NCBI GenBank assembly: GCA_963995505.1
Contig: OZ023192.1
Location: 7,237,001 to 7,301,000, forward strand
Source of the DNA: Hypericum androsaemum
Taxonomy: Eukaryota > Streptophyta > Magnoliopsida > Malpighiales > Hypericaceae
Reading direction: 5' to 3'
DNA: 64,000 nt
Below, piece by piece: positions 31,380 to 43,280 of this stretch. A program made the translations under genes and the position numbers. Every line of letters starts with the position of its first letter. Position 1 is the first letter of the stretch. The notes under the pieces are model-generated. The model ran no database searches and had not been told where the DNA came from. It was given only the letters and a program-made list of their open reading frames with translations.

Positions 31380-32149
31380 CTACTTTTTACAAATAAAAAA
31401 TTAATGTTATTCTATTTTTATATGTAAGATGTTATTATCTATCAAATAGTTATGCTAAATGTGCATGTGTGCACTACACTAGTAGTCTTGTTAAGTACTA
31501 AAAATCTCCTAAAAATGGTTAAAAATATTTGAATATGCAGATACCATACCTAAATAGTTGATATCTCTGACATAAATTACCTAATACTCGGCATTACACT
31601 TTTTGATTATCTTTCATCAGTCCAGTTTTAGGAAGTCAGAGGCTTCACGAATGTTAATCCTCTTGTGTAAGTTTTTACCTCTTATTACGAGACTTTCATA
31701 GTCTTTTATAATCATATTGAAAAATTGTACGTTCATCAATATATTTTATACTAATATCCAGATATCTAATATACCGACTAATCTAAATTCGAATCAGATA
31801 AAAATATTGAAGAGGGACAAAAACACTTCCAAAATGTTCACCAAAAGACAACCTATCTTGTGAACAAGCAAAAAGAAAACTGTGCTGGAACCAAAACACT
31901 CAATCTTGTCCAGTGACCGGGAGCCCCTTCCGATCGGCGACAAACCACCAAACTCAATCATGATAACAGAACCCTATTTGAGAACACCACTTACCCTACC
32001 GCATCTGTTTCACAATCCAGCCCCTGCTGTCCTTGAGCTACATCAACACTTAAGGAGCAGTGGCTGGCGCCCTCCAGGGCCCTCGCTAGTTTGTTTTGGG
32101 GATCCGGTGCCCACCAGGGTCCCGTTGCTACTGAAAATTTTTCTGTTTA
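31380..32149. other. Spacer downstream of the prenyltransferase
   Basis: AT-rich to about 31850, then mixed sequence with a 90-codon open frame (31882-32154) of no recognisable family. No gene supported. Confidence 0.4.
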
Positions 32150-32336
32150 ACTAGAACTCTTATTTTGAACTCCTAGTTGACCTAGATATATATAACGACA
32201 AGTAATCCTAGTTTTTATAGCTTTGTAACTCAGAAACCCATCAATAAAAGATGTTCTTCTCTCTATAAACGTAGGCAATAACGAACCACGTAATCACTTG
32301 TATCGATTTTTGCGTTGTTTCCTTTATTTCCTAACA
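32150..32336 (+). repeat. End of a copia LTR, plus orientation
   Basis: Diverged relative of the LTR at 6714-7034. The two share CTCTTATTTT, TTGACCTAGATA, CATCAATAAAAG, TTCTCTC, ACGTAGGCA, TCTTGTATCG/CTTGTATCG and the end TTTCCTAACA (last base 32336). The left edge is unclear. Confidence 0.7.
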
Positions 32337-33105
32337 AAAAAGGCCCTCACAGAAGGACCCTGGACCATATTCAACCCCAGCAAGGTGGTCCCCTCGTCGA
32401 CCATAGTTTAAACGCGGATTTTTGGACACCTATTTTTCCTCTCCCACAGATTTTTACCGACTCTACCTTGACCATAGATATATTGTCATCAATAAGACAT
32501 CTCAACTTTTTCTCAGTATTTGTTCAATCACTTGGAGATAGCCCCCAAGCTCGAGCAACTTTCGAGCCTGCTTGGCGTATTCTCTTTAACCCCAATTTGC
32601 AAGTTCACCTATTGAAGCAACCTTGAGACCAATAGACACTCATCTATTTTCTCGATCATCTCCATACTTCGTAACCTTTGTTCAATCACTGGAGATAACC
32701 CCCAAGCTCGGACAACTTTCGAGCCTGCTTGGCATATTTCCTCTAACCCCAACATGTAAGTTCACCTGCTAAAGTAACCTCGAGACCAATAGACGCTCAT
32801 CTATTTTTTCGGTCATCCCCATACTTGGTAACCTCGAACTACTTTACCGCTAGACTTTATTGCTCCCAACTAATGCTACATGACATAACATACAATGGAA
32901 AACCTTTTGTTCTACCAAGTAGAACTCTAGACATGCCGCGAACTTCACAGCTCGTCTTCAAGTGAGATACCTGATTTATCCATGGTGTCACTAACGGCTT
33001 CGCATTCCCAATGCCAAACCTACCCAACACCTTTGACGATTACTTTAGACAACCATAGAGGGGCCTGGCTAACAATTCTTCTCTAAGACAACCATGACTT
33101 CTTGC
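32337..33105 (-). pseudogene. Copia internal fragment, same family as 6714-9199
   Basis: On the minus strand this matches 8338-8760 of the deleted copia element: CAAGAAGTCATGGTTG, GTGTTGGGTAGGTTTGGCATT, CTTGGTAGAACAAAA, and GCCAAGCAGGCTCGAAAGTTG with GTGATTGAACAAA. No long frame remains. It contains a 158-bp tandem duplication. Its orientation is opposite to the LTR end that abuts it. Confidence 0.7.
32521..32836. repeat. 158-bp tandem duplication
   Basis: Unit 1 (32521-32678) and unit 2 (32679-about 32836) both start TGTTCAATCACT and share CCCCCAAGCTCG, CTTTCGAGCCTGCTTGGC, AAGTTCACCT and AATAGAC.CTCATCTATTTT, with scattered differences. It is old, and lies within the copia fragment. Confidence 0.9.
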
Positions 33106-33321
33106 GAACCATGTCTCCGCGAACTTTTGTTCAAATTTGCCAGGCTGGCTAATGCGAATTGGGTGAATAATTTTAGAAGCCTCTTTTGGAAATATCCATT
33201 AGGCTCGATGGGAATTCTTGCATAAATTTTGCCTGAGATTGGGCTAGAATGATGCCATTTTTTGTTGTTGCTCTTCCTCGCCTTCCCGAGGAAGGCCCCT
33301 ATTAATTTTATCCCATAACTC
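33106..33321 (-). pseudogene. LINE ORF1 fragment, C-terminal side of the copia insertion
   Basis: The minus-strand frame reads SYGIKLIGAFLGKARKSNNK onward. It continues the DUF4283-type ORF1 at 40797-41774, which was split here by the copia element with duplication AACTC (33317-33321 and 40792-40796). The distal part is not conserved enough to identify on its own; assignment rests on continuity across the insertion. Confidence 0.5.
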
Positions 33322-34611
33322 TGTTGGAACAAATATTAGTAAATTATGGCATGAGTATGTAACTATAAATTGTAAGCATATAAAAGAGAGGAGTTTAGAG
33401 AATGCTCACAATCACACTTGTGAGTAAGTGTGTAACACCTTCGTCTTCAAGTTAGAGCTTCGGATTCAATCCTGGACGAGGCCACAGTTTAACCGTGTGC
33501 CCTTAAACTCTTATTACCCGCCTATATGCTTCAGGCCTCCGTGGGTAATAGAGCTCCCAAGGTACAATGCCCAACCACGAGTACTATAGGAAGCACTATA
33601 GCACACCTTTCGAACCTTTCGTAGCCTTAGAACTCCGACACAAATGAGAGAGAGAGATGCTATGCTATGGAGGGAGAAGTAGAGAGCTCTAGGAAGAGTG
33701 AGAGCTGGGATGATTTGGAATGAAGGAGGTGGGCTACTTTTATAGGCAGCCTTGGACCTCCAACAGCTAAATCTGGATTTAATAGGGCCATTAACCCACC
33801 CATTAAATGGGTTGTTACAAGACCCATAAAACCCCAACATAAATAGGCTATTACTCTCATAAATTTAAATTTTGAATTTAAATTCAAAATGGCAGCTGGC
33901 AAGAGAAGGTTCCAGAACGTGGGCTTGTCCAAACGGAAGTCCAAGAAGCCCAGAGGACTTTTTGGGCCTAGGATCGCTACAACAAGTCCGGCCCAGTTCT
34001 GAAAAGATAAGGCCTTGGAACCTGGAACAATTCTCACAAACCCACAATCCCGCAACCCGCAACCCGCAACCCGCACCCGAGCCCAAGCCCGAGCCCGAGC
34101 CCGAGCCCGAGCCTAAGCCCGGCCCAACTCGGCTCGGTCCGGGACGGGGTGGGGCGCGCGCGCGTGCGTGCGTGCTGAGCCGAGCCGGGCCGGACGGACG
34201 GACGGAAGGACGGCGCGAGAAGCCTCTCCCTTCTCCACCAGTTTACCCATGCTAGACTTCTAGTCCCTTATAAACTTGTCTCAGCATGGTGCGCTAACCA
34301 ATGTGGGATTGTGCTTATTTTAATAACAACCATACCACTTTAAAGCCAATTTTCATTCACCCCGAGAATTGAATTTTCGCAAGTGTTATATATCGTTACG
34401 AAGCTCTATCAACGAGCTTCGTATTGATCTCACAAACACCCAAAATCATTTGGCGTGACTTTCAAATAAATTAGCTCAAAGTTGCCCACTAATTACTTAG
34501 TTATTATATTTAATTAGGATTCTCCCTCTAATTAAATATTTGGGCCAAAGCCCAATACACTCACTTGTATTGGGCCATCTCTTCCTTGGTTAATAAACCA
34601 ATTCTCCAACA
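33322..34611 (-). repeat. 3' LTR of the nearly intact copia element
   Basis: 1,290 bp. It contains a very GC-rich stretch (about 34040-34220) with GAGCCC and GACG/GGAC repeats inside an otherwise AT-rich LTR. It differs from the 5' LTR mainly by repeat number there. Confidence 0.95.
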
Positions 34612-35212
34612 ATCCCCCACATGAATGCAAATTGGCTTATATACGATATGAGCCTACCAATGCTACATGCAACTTGGAGTTCTGCGAGAATTTGTTGCAT
34701 CAAAAAAGGTGGTTGAAAGCCTTGAACCTTCCTTAGTGAAATACCTTCGGATATATTTGCCAATCAGTGGACGCGATGCCTTGAACTGTTCGGCATTTCA
34801 TGTATACCAAGACAAAGGTACTCACACAACTCCTTCTCAAACCACTACTTGGTTCTTTCGTTGTTGTCCATTTTGGCCCTGGACTGCCTTGGAAACTTCA
34901 TCGAATGCTCTAGAGATTTAGCTCTTAACTCATCTCATAGAAGCGGCCCCTTCACATTCGATATAGGTGATCTCTTATAAGGAGTATCCTGCCATACCCC
35001 ACTTATATATATATACTCGAAGTATAAGGATCATTAAAAGCTTAAAGCTTAACCTTCACATGTACATGTCTATCACTCTTCCAACATAGGAATAGGCAAG
35101 GAACTCAATTTTCCGAGTACTTTGTTCGACCCTAGCCTCACAATTTAGTTGTCCCTTTGAACCTGCAGATTGGGATTTACGATCCAGGTTGGGTTGCCAT
35201 CATGGGTTTAGG
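34612..35212 (-). other. Untranslated 3' part of the copia element
   Basis: Between the end of RNase H and the 3' LTR. It holds the polypurine tract and sequence also present beside the LTR remnant at 4524-4654. No gene; open frames on the + strand (such as 34667-34921) are incidental. Confidence 0.6.
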
Positions 35213-38200
35213 TCATTTCGTGGGCTTTAATCCCATTCCCCTCGATGATACCTCAATTTGGTCTCTCGTTAGACCCTTAGTTAATGGATCTGCGATGTTC
35301 TCTTTTGACTTTACATACTCTAAAGATATCACACCCGTTCTCAATAATGTTCTCACGGATTTATGTCTACGACGTATGTGTCTAGACTTTCCATTATACA
35401 CATTATTTTGTGCTCTTCCAATAGCTCATTGACTATCACAGTGCACGCTAATGGGAGGCACTGGTTTTGACCACATCGGGATGTCCTGCAAGAAACTTCG
35501 GAGCCAATCCGCCTCTTCAGCTGCTAGATCCAACGCTATGAATTCTGATTCCATAGTTGATCTAGCAATGCAAGTTTGTTTGCATGATCTCCATGAGACC
35601 GGTGCTCCTCCAAATGTAAATATGTATTCGCTAGTGGATTTTATATTCTTGGAGTCCGAGATCCAGTTCGCGTCTGAATACCCTTCCAGAACGGCTGGAT
35701 GTCTCGTATAGTGTAATCCATAGTTAGCAGTGTACCTTAGATATCTAAGGACTCTAACTATCGCTTTCCAATGTTCATAATTGGGATTACTCGTATATCT
35801 CGATAACCTGTTAACCGAGTTTGCAATATCTGGTCTAGTACAGTCCATGAGGTACATTAGACTGCCTATAACTCTAGAATATTCTAGTTGTCTCACACTC
35901 TCTCCGCGATTCTTGCAGAGACTCGACACCACTTCCATAGGAGTTCTCGCAATTACATTGCTATCCTTATCGAATTTGTCAAGTATCTTTTCGATATAGT
36001 GACCTTGGGAAAGCGCGTAACCTTCTGAAGTCTTGGTGATTTTCATCCCAAGTATTACATCCGCTTGTCCCAAGTCTTTCATGTCGAAATTTTGTGACAA
36101 CATTTTCTTGGTAATTTTGATACTATCATTATTACCCACGATCAACATGTCATCTACGTAGAGACAAACTATCACATAGTCGTTATCATCTCCTTTAACG
36201 TAGACACATTTATCATATTGGTTTATCTGAAACTCGTTAGATAGCATTACACTATCAAACTTTTCGTGCCATTGTTTAGGTGCTTGTTTTAGTCCATACA
36301 AAGATTTTACAAGTTTACACACCTTATGTTCTTTACCTGGAACCACAAACCCTTCGGGTTGCTCCATGTAAATCTCCTCTTCCAAATCTCCATTAAGGAA
36401 GGCCATCTTCACATACATTTGATGGATCTCTAGGTTAAATAAAGCCGCCAAGGCTATGACTAACCTAATAGATGTTTTCCTAGAGACAGGAGCATATGTG
36501 TCAAAATAATCAACACCCTCAGTTTGCTTGTAGCCTTTAACAACAAGTCTCGCCTTGTACTTATCCACTGTACCATCAGGCTTCATCTTCTTTTTGAAGA
36601 TCCACTTATGGCCCAGTGGTTTACTACCCGGAGGTAGATCTACTAGTTCCCAAGTGTGATTATGTAAGATAGACTCTATCTCACTATTCACCGCTTCCTT
36701 CCAAAGAGCAGAGTCTGTAGAAGACATTACTTCTTTGTAGGTTACTGGATCCTTTTCTAACAGATATGTTAGGAAATCTGATCCGAAGGACTTTTCTTTT
36801 CTAGCCCTTTTCCCACGCCTAGGCTCTTCAACTTCATCTTGAGGTTCCTCTCCCCCCACATTGCTTCCACTTTGGTCAACTTGACGGTCAACACCAGTTC
36901 GAGCTTTGTGAGGAAAGTTTTCCTCAAAGAATGAAGCATCCCTAGCTTCTATGATAGTATTTACGTGGATATCAGAGTTATCTGACTTGTGTACCAAGAA
37001 TCGATATGCAGCACTATCTTGTGCATAACCGATAAACACACAATCCACCGTCTTGGGTCCTATCCTTGTCCTTTTAGGAGGTGGGATCGGAACCTTAGCA
37101 AGACATCCCCAAACCCTTAGGAATTTATAGCTAGGCGCATGACCTTTCCATAATTCGTAAGGTGTTTTAGCCAACTTTTTATGTGGTACCCTATTGAGCA
37201 CATAGTTGGCCGAAAGCACAGCTTCCCCCCACAAATTCCTTGGTAATCTGGAACTAATAAGCATATCATTCATCATTTCCTTAAGCGTCCTATTCTTCCT
37301 TTTCGCAATTCCATTTTGCTCGGGAGAATAAGGCGCCGTGGTTTGATGAACGATTCCATTCTCGGCACAAACTTGTGCGAATGGAGATTCATATTCACCA
37401 CCTCGGTCACTTCGAAGATTTTTGATCTTCTTGCCAAGTTGGTTCTCAACTTCATTCTTATAGTGAATGAACATGTCTATTGCTTCGTCTTTACTTCTCA
37501 TCAAGTAGACATAGCAATACCTCGTACAATCGTCGATAAAAGTTATAAAATAATTTTTACCGCCACGCGTTTGTACGTATTTTAAATCACATACGTCGGT
37601 GTGGATTAAATCCAATGGTTCCGTGCTTCGCTCAATCGAGTGGGAAGATGCTTTGGCGTACTTGGCCTTAACACAAGTCTCGCACTTATGTTTGTGATCG
37701 ATGTTAAACTTTGGTAGTAGGTTAAGTGATATTAGCCTTTGCAAAGACTTATAGTTCACAAGACCTAGTCTACCATGCCATAAATATAACGAATCCCGAG
37801 AATAAGCAACCTTCACTTTCTCATTGGCCTTATCGGCAATATTCATTACATTATTGCTCGTGCTAGCCTTATTGGCGGCACCCACATCAATCTTATCACT
37901 AGACTTTGCCTTGGGAGCTAAAGTCATTACATTCATCTTAAAAAGATTGTTGGTCAAGTAGCCCTTGCCAACGAACATCCCTCCCTTGGACATGATGACC
38001 TTGTCAGACTCGAACACAAGCCGAAAGCCCCTCTTGTTGAGCACCACTCCGGAGATAAGATTCTTTCGAATCTCGGGCATATGCAGCACATCAGTCAAGG
38101 TCAGCTCCTTGCCCGAGGTCATCTTCAGCATGACCGTCCCCTTGCCTTCAACCTTCGAGACTGCAGAATTTCCCATGTAGCAGTTCTCATCATCGACCGG

Positions 38201-38323
38201 TTGATAGGTCTTGAACATCCATTTGTTGGCACAAATGTGGCAGGTAGCCCCCGTGTCCACCCACCATTCCTTCGAGTTCCCACCCACGAGGTTCACCTCG
38301 GACACAACGGCCGTGAGGTGCAT
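35213..38323 (-). pseudogene. Copia pol: protease, integrase, RT, RNase H (one late break)
   Basis: A 965-codon frame (38323-35426) starts within gag-pol. The protease site [12 protein letters not shown] has D23-T24-G25. The pre-integrase motif is [10 protein letters not shown], followed by [25 protein letters not shown] and the remaining DDE core ([11 protein letters not shown]). RT has [35 protein letters not shown] and the catalytic [11 protein letters not shown]. RNase H has GYSDANW. The frame stops at HCDSQ, and the last 62 residues (35401-35213, ending with VKSKENIADPLTKG) lie in another frame. One indel or stop near 35410-35430 therefore separates the RNase H end. All catalytic motifs before it are intact. 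Confidence 0.93.
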
Positions 38324-38339
38324 CTCATCGAGGTCGGAG

Positions 38340-39296
38340 CTTAAGCTAGCCTCCGCAATGTTAGCATTGGCGGGCTTGTTCTTCTTGCCATTGCTTGGTC
38401 CTGCCGTCTTCTTACCCTCCGCGGCTAGACGTTTGAAGCAATCTTTGGCACGATGGCCGGTCTTGTTGCAAACAAAGCAGGCACCAGTAAAGCTCTTGTT
38501 CTGAGCATCTCCCTTGGAATCATTTGAGCGTTTCCGCTTGTTCCTACGGGAGCTCCCCCGGTCTCGACCACATTGGCCTTAGCAACCATGCCACTTGGTT
38601 TCTTATCAACCTTTCGGTTGTCTTGCTCGATGCGCAACCTTCGGATAAGGTCCTCGAGAGTCATCTTCTTCCTCTTGTGCTTGAGGTACATCTTGAAGTC
38701 CTTCCAAGATGGTGGTAATTTCTCAATTACCATCACCACTTGGAGGGCATCATTGATGGCCATTTCCTCCATTGCAAGATCATGAAAGATCAATTGCAGC
38801 TCTTCGCATTGTTCCACAACGCTCTTTCCATCGATCATTCGATAGTCGTGGAAGCGCCCGGCCACAAATTTCTTTGCACCGGCGTCGTCAACTTTATATT
38901 TGTGCTCCAACGATTCCCAAAGATCCTTATACGTTTCTTTGGTATAGTAGACGCCGTAAAGTGAATCGTCGAGAGAACCCATGCGCTGTGGATCGAGGTT
39001 TGATGCGGATCACTCACATTCTCTTTGGATTTCTCTTCCTTGACATACCGGCTAAAGTTCACGGCGGTCAAGTAGAATAACATTTTTTGTTGCCATCTCT
39101 TGAAATTTCCACTCTTGAACTTTTTCGGTTTCTCAAGATGAGAGTACGGCAGTGGCATTGGGTGTCTATGACCCGGCATGACGGCCTCAGCGCCGCTAGC
39201 CCTCACAACAAGAACCTCCTCGTTCAAGTTGTCATTCGTGGTGTTCGTCGCACCGGAGTTGTTGATCTCGTGTGGGGGAGAGTTGTTATCAGCCAT
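38340..39296 (-). pseudogene. Copia gag with frameshifts
   Basis: The ATG at 39296 (MADNNSPPHEINNSG) opens a frame with KPKKFKSGNFKRWQQKMLFY, the conserved gag core. It continues in a second frame (38982-38425) with YKDLWESLEHKYKVDDAGAKK, FVAGRFHDYRMIDGKSVVEQ and LPPSWKDFKMYLKHKRKKM. A third frame carries the zinc knuckle [14 protein letters not shown] near 38447-38488. Two frameshifts (near 38970-39000 and near 38530) break gag, so this copy could move only with proteins from another. Confidence 0.92.
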
Positions 39297-39551
39297 GATC
39301 TATAGATCACCAAACAACCTTTAGTGAGTAATCGGTTTGGATCCAACAGAAAATCGAACGCGTTGAAAAATTAGTATACAATAATGAGCCCACGTTTACA
39401 ACCTAAGTAATACGATTAGAACGACCCAATAAAAATTGCGAGTTTAATTTCCTTTTTCCTTTAATTGTAGGTAACAACTGAAACAATATATATATATATA
39501 TAACCCGTAACCAGAATCTACTAATACGATTAAATAATAAGAGTTTAAGAT

Positions 39552-40791
39552 TGTTGGAACAAATATAAGTAAATTATGGCATGAGTATGTAACTATAAAT
39601 CGTAAGCATATAAAAGAGAGGAGTTTAGAGAATGCTCACAATCACACTTGTGAGTAAGTGTGTAACACCTTCATCTTCAAGTTAGAGCTTCGGATTCAAT
39701 CCTGGACGAGGCCACAGTTTAACTGTGTGCCCTTAAACTCTTATTACCCGCCTATATGCTTCAGGTCTCCGTGGGTAATAGAGCTCCCAAGGTACAACGC
39801 CCAACCACGAGTACTATAGGAAGCACTATAGCACACCTTTCGAACCTTTCGTAGCCTTAGAACTCCGACAAAAATGAGAGAGAGAGATGCTATGCTATGG
39901 AGGGAGAAGTAGAGAGCTCTAGGAAGAGTGAGAGCTGGGACGATTTGGAATGAAGGAGGTGGGCTCCTTTTATAGGCAGCCTTGGACCTCCAACAGCCAA
40001 ATCGGGATTTAATAGGGCCATTAACCCACCCATTAAATGGGCTGTTACAAGACCCATAAAACCCCCAACATAAATAGGCTGTTACTCTCATGAATTTAAA
40101 ATTTGAATTTAAATTCAAAATGGCAGCTGGCAAGAGAAGGTTCCAGAACGTGGGCTTGTCCAAACGGAAGTCCAAGAAGCCCAGAGGACTTTTTGGGCCT
40201 AGGATCGCTACAACAAGTCTGGCCCAGTTCTAAAAAGATAAAGGCCCTGGAACCTGGAACAATTCCCACAAACCCACAATCCCGCAACCCGCAACCGAGC
40301 CCGAGCCCGAGCCCGGCCCGGTACGGGACAGGGTGGGGCGCGCGAGCGTGCGTGCGTGCCGAGCCGAGCCGGGCCGGACGGACGGACGGACGGCACGAGA
40401 AGCCTCTCCCTTCTCCACCAGTTTACTCATGCTAGACTTCTAGTCCCTTATAAACTTATCTCAGCATGGTGCGCTAACCAATGTGAGATTGTGCTTATTT
40501 TAATAACAACCATACCACTTTAAAGCCAATTTTCATTCACCCCGAGAATTGGATTTTCGTAATTGTTATATATCGTTACGAAGCTCTATCAACGAGCTTC
40601 GTATTGATCTCACAAACACCCAAAATCATTTGGTGTGACCTTCAAATAAATTAGCTCAAAGTTGCCCACTAATTACTTAGTTATTATATTTAATTAGGAT
40701 TCTCCCTCTAATTAAATATTTGGGCCAAAGCCCAACACACTCACTTGTATTGGGCCATCTCTTCCTTGGTTAATAAATTAATTCTCCAACA
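39552..40791 (-). repeat. 5' LTR of the nearly intact copia element
   Basis: 1,240 bp. It is close to the 3' LTR along its whole length but 50 bp shorter, largely because the GAGCCC-type repeat block has fewer units. Confidence 0.95.
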
Positions 40792-40796
40792 AACTC

Positions 40797-41774
40797 TGGG
40801 AGACGGCTCACTGGTCAGACCCTCCTTTTCTAGCTGGCTGGTCTTAGGTACTTAGAGCTTTGAATCTATTCCCAGATGAACCTCCGGCTACTTCTGTTCT
40901 GGGTGCACGACAAGGGCACCGAGTAACCATCATCCATTGATCGATGACGGGCTCAGTGCTCTGTTTCTTTAGCAGCTCCTACTGGTTGGGTAAAAGGCGG
41001 GTGGCTCCTCAGGAGGGTGGATTCGCCGGTGATGCTTGTTGAGCATTAGCTGCAATCCCTACAATAGCTGCATTAGCTGCAATCCCTCAGGAGGGTGGAT
41101 TCCACACCTCGTACAAATAACATATATTTTTTTATACTCAACCCTAATCCTCTTGCCATTAACAAGAAGGATTTCAGAGAGCGATTTGTGGAGATCGACC
41201 TCGATGCAGACTCAGGCATAACGCCCCCGCTGTGCCCGAAGGGTCATCTCATCAACTTTGAAGGGTTTTTTAAGGGCCTGGGTGATGCGAAGAAGGATTC
41301 TCTCGTGGTAGTAATTTATCGGAAGCTCAGATAAACTGATCCATACCATGGTGGAAAAGATTGTTGCCGTGGCCGAGTCAAATTCTAGCGACCAACGGTG
41401 TACTGTTAAGTAGTGACTCGTGAGCGTCCACGAGCCTTCTGCCAACACCTTGTCATGGTCGTCTTGGTGTCCAAATCGGACCATGTAGTAGCCGTAGGGG
41501 AGATCAATTAGGGTCATCTCCCCCTTAAGCTTCCACAAGTTCGAGAAGGTGGCGCTCCATAACCTGGTAAGTCATGAACCGTCCTAGCAGTTTCAAAACC
41601 AAGCCATCCGCCCATTGTTTGTTCATCTCAACTAGTACGGTCGAGTCGACATCAGCTCATGGGATTTGTTGGGGTCCGGCTGCCCCGTGTAAGCGGAGGT
41701 TGCTGGCCGTAGAGAAATTTATCTCGGAACGAGACTCTTGGTGGGTCTGATGGTTTGTTTGGTGGATCGGCCAT
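40797..41774 (-). pseudogene. LINE ORF1 (DUF4283, zinc knuckle) pseudogene
   Basis: The minus-strand ATG at 41774 gives MADPPNKPSDPPRVSFRDK, then after a frameshift LWKLKGEMTLIDLPYGYY, FGHQDDHDKVLAEGSWTL, HYLTVHRWSLEFD, VWISLSELPINYYHERIL and KKPFKVDEMTLRAQRGRYA. A stop is followed by VCIEVDLHKSLSEILLVNG and the zinc-knuckle start ICTRCGIH. This is the RNA-binding ORF1 (gag-like, DUF4283) of plant LINEs. The WMMVTR-type linker appears near 40920. The frame runs into the copia element, with the rest at 33106-33321. No ORF2 follows. Confidence 0.85.
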
Positions 41775-42724
41775 GGTGAATAATTATGTCACACTAACCA
41801 AAACATATCCAAAACGAAATGATAACATGTGGGAAAACACATGAAAAACTAATCACGTGACGTTTTTGGTGGGCTGATAGCATTTGGAAAACATAAATAA
41901 ACTTTTGGACATAGGAGCTGATAATAAGGAGATAAAACATCTTCCTGACAATGAGAAATTGACAAATGATGTGAAGGAAGTATTCTTAAGTTGATACGAG
42001 CATCACAAGGATTGATCCCAGCAACCCACCAAAATGTCCACGCCTTTCATCACTCTACTACTTGAGTTGTAACAAGTACCTTGAATCAATTGTGGATTTT
42101 TTCTTCCGATATTAGTTTGGTGTTTGCCAACCGCTGCACTTCGGATTTCTTTTAGGAAACTGGCTTGAAGAGCTTAATACTTTACTCTACCTTTTTAAAT
42201 CCTTGTCTATTCATGATCATGTGCAATTTAGCTTGGTTAGTAAAATATTCACCGCAGATAGGACAACTAGTGAAATAAACTATAACCAATAAGATGTACT
42301 TATGATTTATCGAAGAATCATTGTCAACAAGACAAACACGGCACAATATGCCTAGCAATATTCCAAGTTCAAGACGATAAATGAAGTTGTCAATTAGGTG
42401 GTTACAGAAATAGACTTTGTATGTCCCATTGGAAACAACATCCACTATTGGAGCTTGGTAATTTTTGTGTAATGAATTTCCCATTGAAAACAACATCCAC
42501 TATTGGAGCTAATAAGTCAACGAGCAAGCTAGTCAAAGGGGATATCTACTTGTGTAGCTAAACATTTTTTTCTATTTTTTAAGTAAATTTTATTTCACCA
42601 GAAAAACATAATTACATATTTACGAAGTTTAGGTTTTTAATTCGCTCTCACTAGTACGAGACTGCGAGTGCAGATATAGTTAAAAACCTTCTGTGGTAAA
42701 AATCGTTGGGACAACCACGAAAGG
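41775..42724. other. Spacer with one unassigned frame
   Basis: No gene supported. A 104-codon minus frame (42182-42496) contains CPICGEYF, a possible zinc-ligand pair, but nothing else identifies it. A phrase starting CCCATTGRAAACAACATCC is repeated at 42424 and 42480. Confidence 0.35.
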
Positions 42725-43280
42725 TGTTCGAGCGGAAAATTAATTCGCGAATTTGCTAAACATATTTTGGTAAAAAGGCCGTACATTTTGGCTCAAGTAT
42801 CGAATTGATACGATTCCAAAAGTCATAGAAAGAGAAGACAGAGATCTTTCGGTACAAAAAGGGGTCAAACTTGGGTTCAAAGTTTCGTGCAGTTTAAGTT
42901 TTTCTTATTAGGCCGAGGTTATGTTAAGTTTTCCTATTTGAAAATGGCCTAGGGTTTTTGTATGGGGCTTAGGCTACCTTATTCTATATAAGGAGAGCTA
43001 GGTACAAGGATGAAGGATACCCACAAACCAAACACCAAACTCTTAGTTTCATAGCCTTATCGTAGCTTTTATTTTATGTAGTTTTCTAGCTTTTATTATT
43101 CATGTTTTACATATTTTTCTCCTTTCCCTATCAATAAACATCTTTCCTCCCCAATCTCTTTCTTTTCTCCTCTCAACCCTTATTTCATCTTTTCTCCCTT
43201 TCGTTCGAATCGTTCTTGGGACTACCACTCCAGACCCGTTCTTAAGATCGTTTTCGACGTTCTACCATAATTTATCAGCA
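42725..43280 (+). repeat. 5' LTR of the non-autonomous element
   Basis: 556 bp. Followed by a weak primer-site-like stretch (TTTTGGTACACTTGGTGGAAC). Confidence 0.85.

Larger units (their letters stand above)
33322..40791 (-). mobile_element. Nearly intact Ty1/copia element, target duplication AACTC
   Basis: 7,470-bp element with two LTRs (33322-34611 and 39552-40791), each bounded by TGTTGGA...TCCAACA, and perfect 5-bp flanks AACTC. On the minus strand the order is 5' LTR, gag, protease, integrase, RT, RNase H, polypurine tract GTGGGGGAT (34612-34620 region) and 3' LTR. The LTRs are very alike by eye and the 965-codon pol frame is open, so insertion was recent compared with all other elements here. 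No standard initiator-Met primer site is seen beside the 5' LTR (minus strand begins ATCTTAAACTC). Confidence 0.96.

Noticed and set aside
35426..38323. The 965-codon frame as a host gene
   Set aside because: Its protease, integrase and RT motifs and the flanking LTRs show it is copia pol.
42182..42496. CPICG-containing frame as a zinc-finger gene
   Set aside because: Only one Cys pair, no second ligand pair at a sensible spacing, and no family resemblance.
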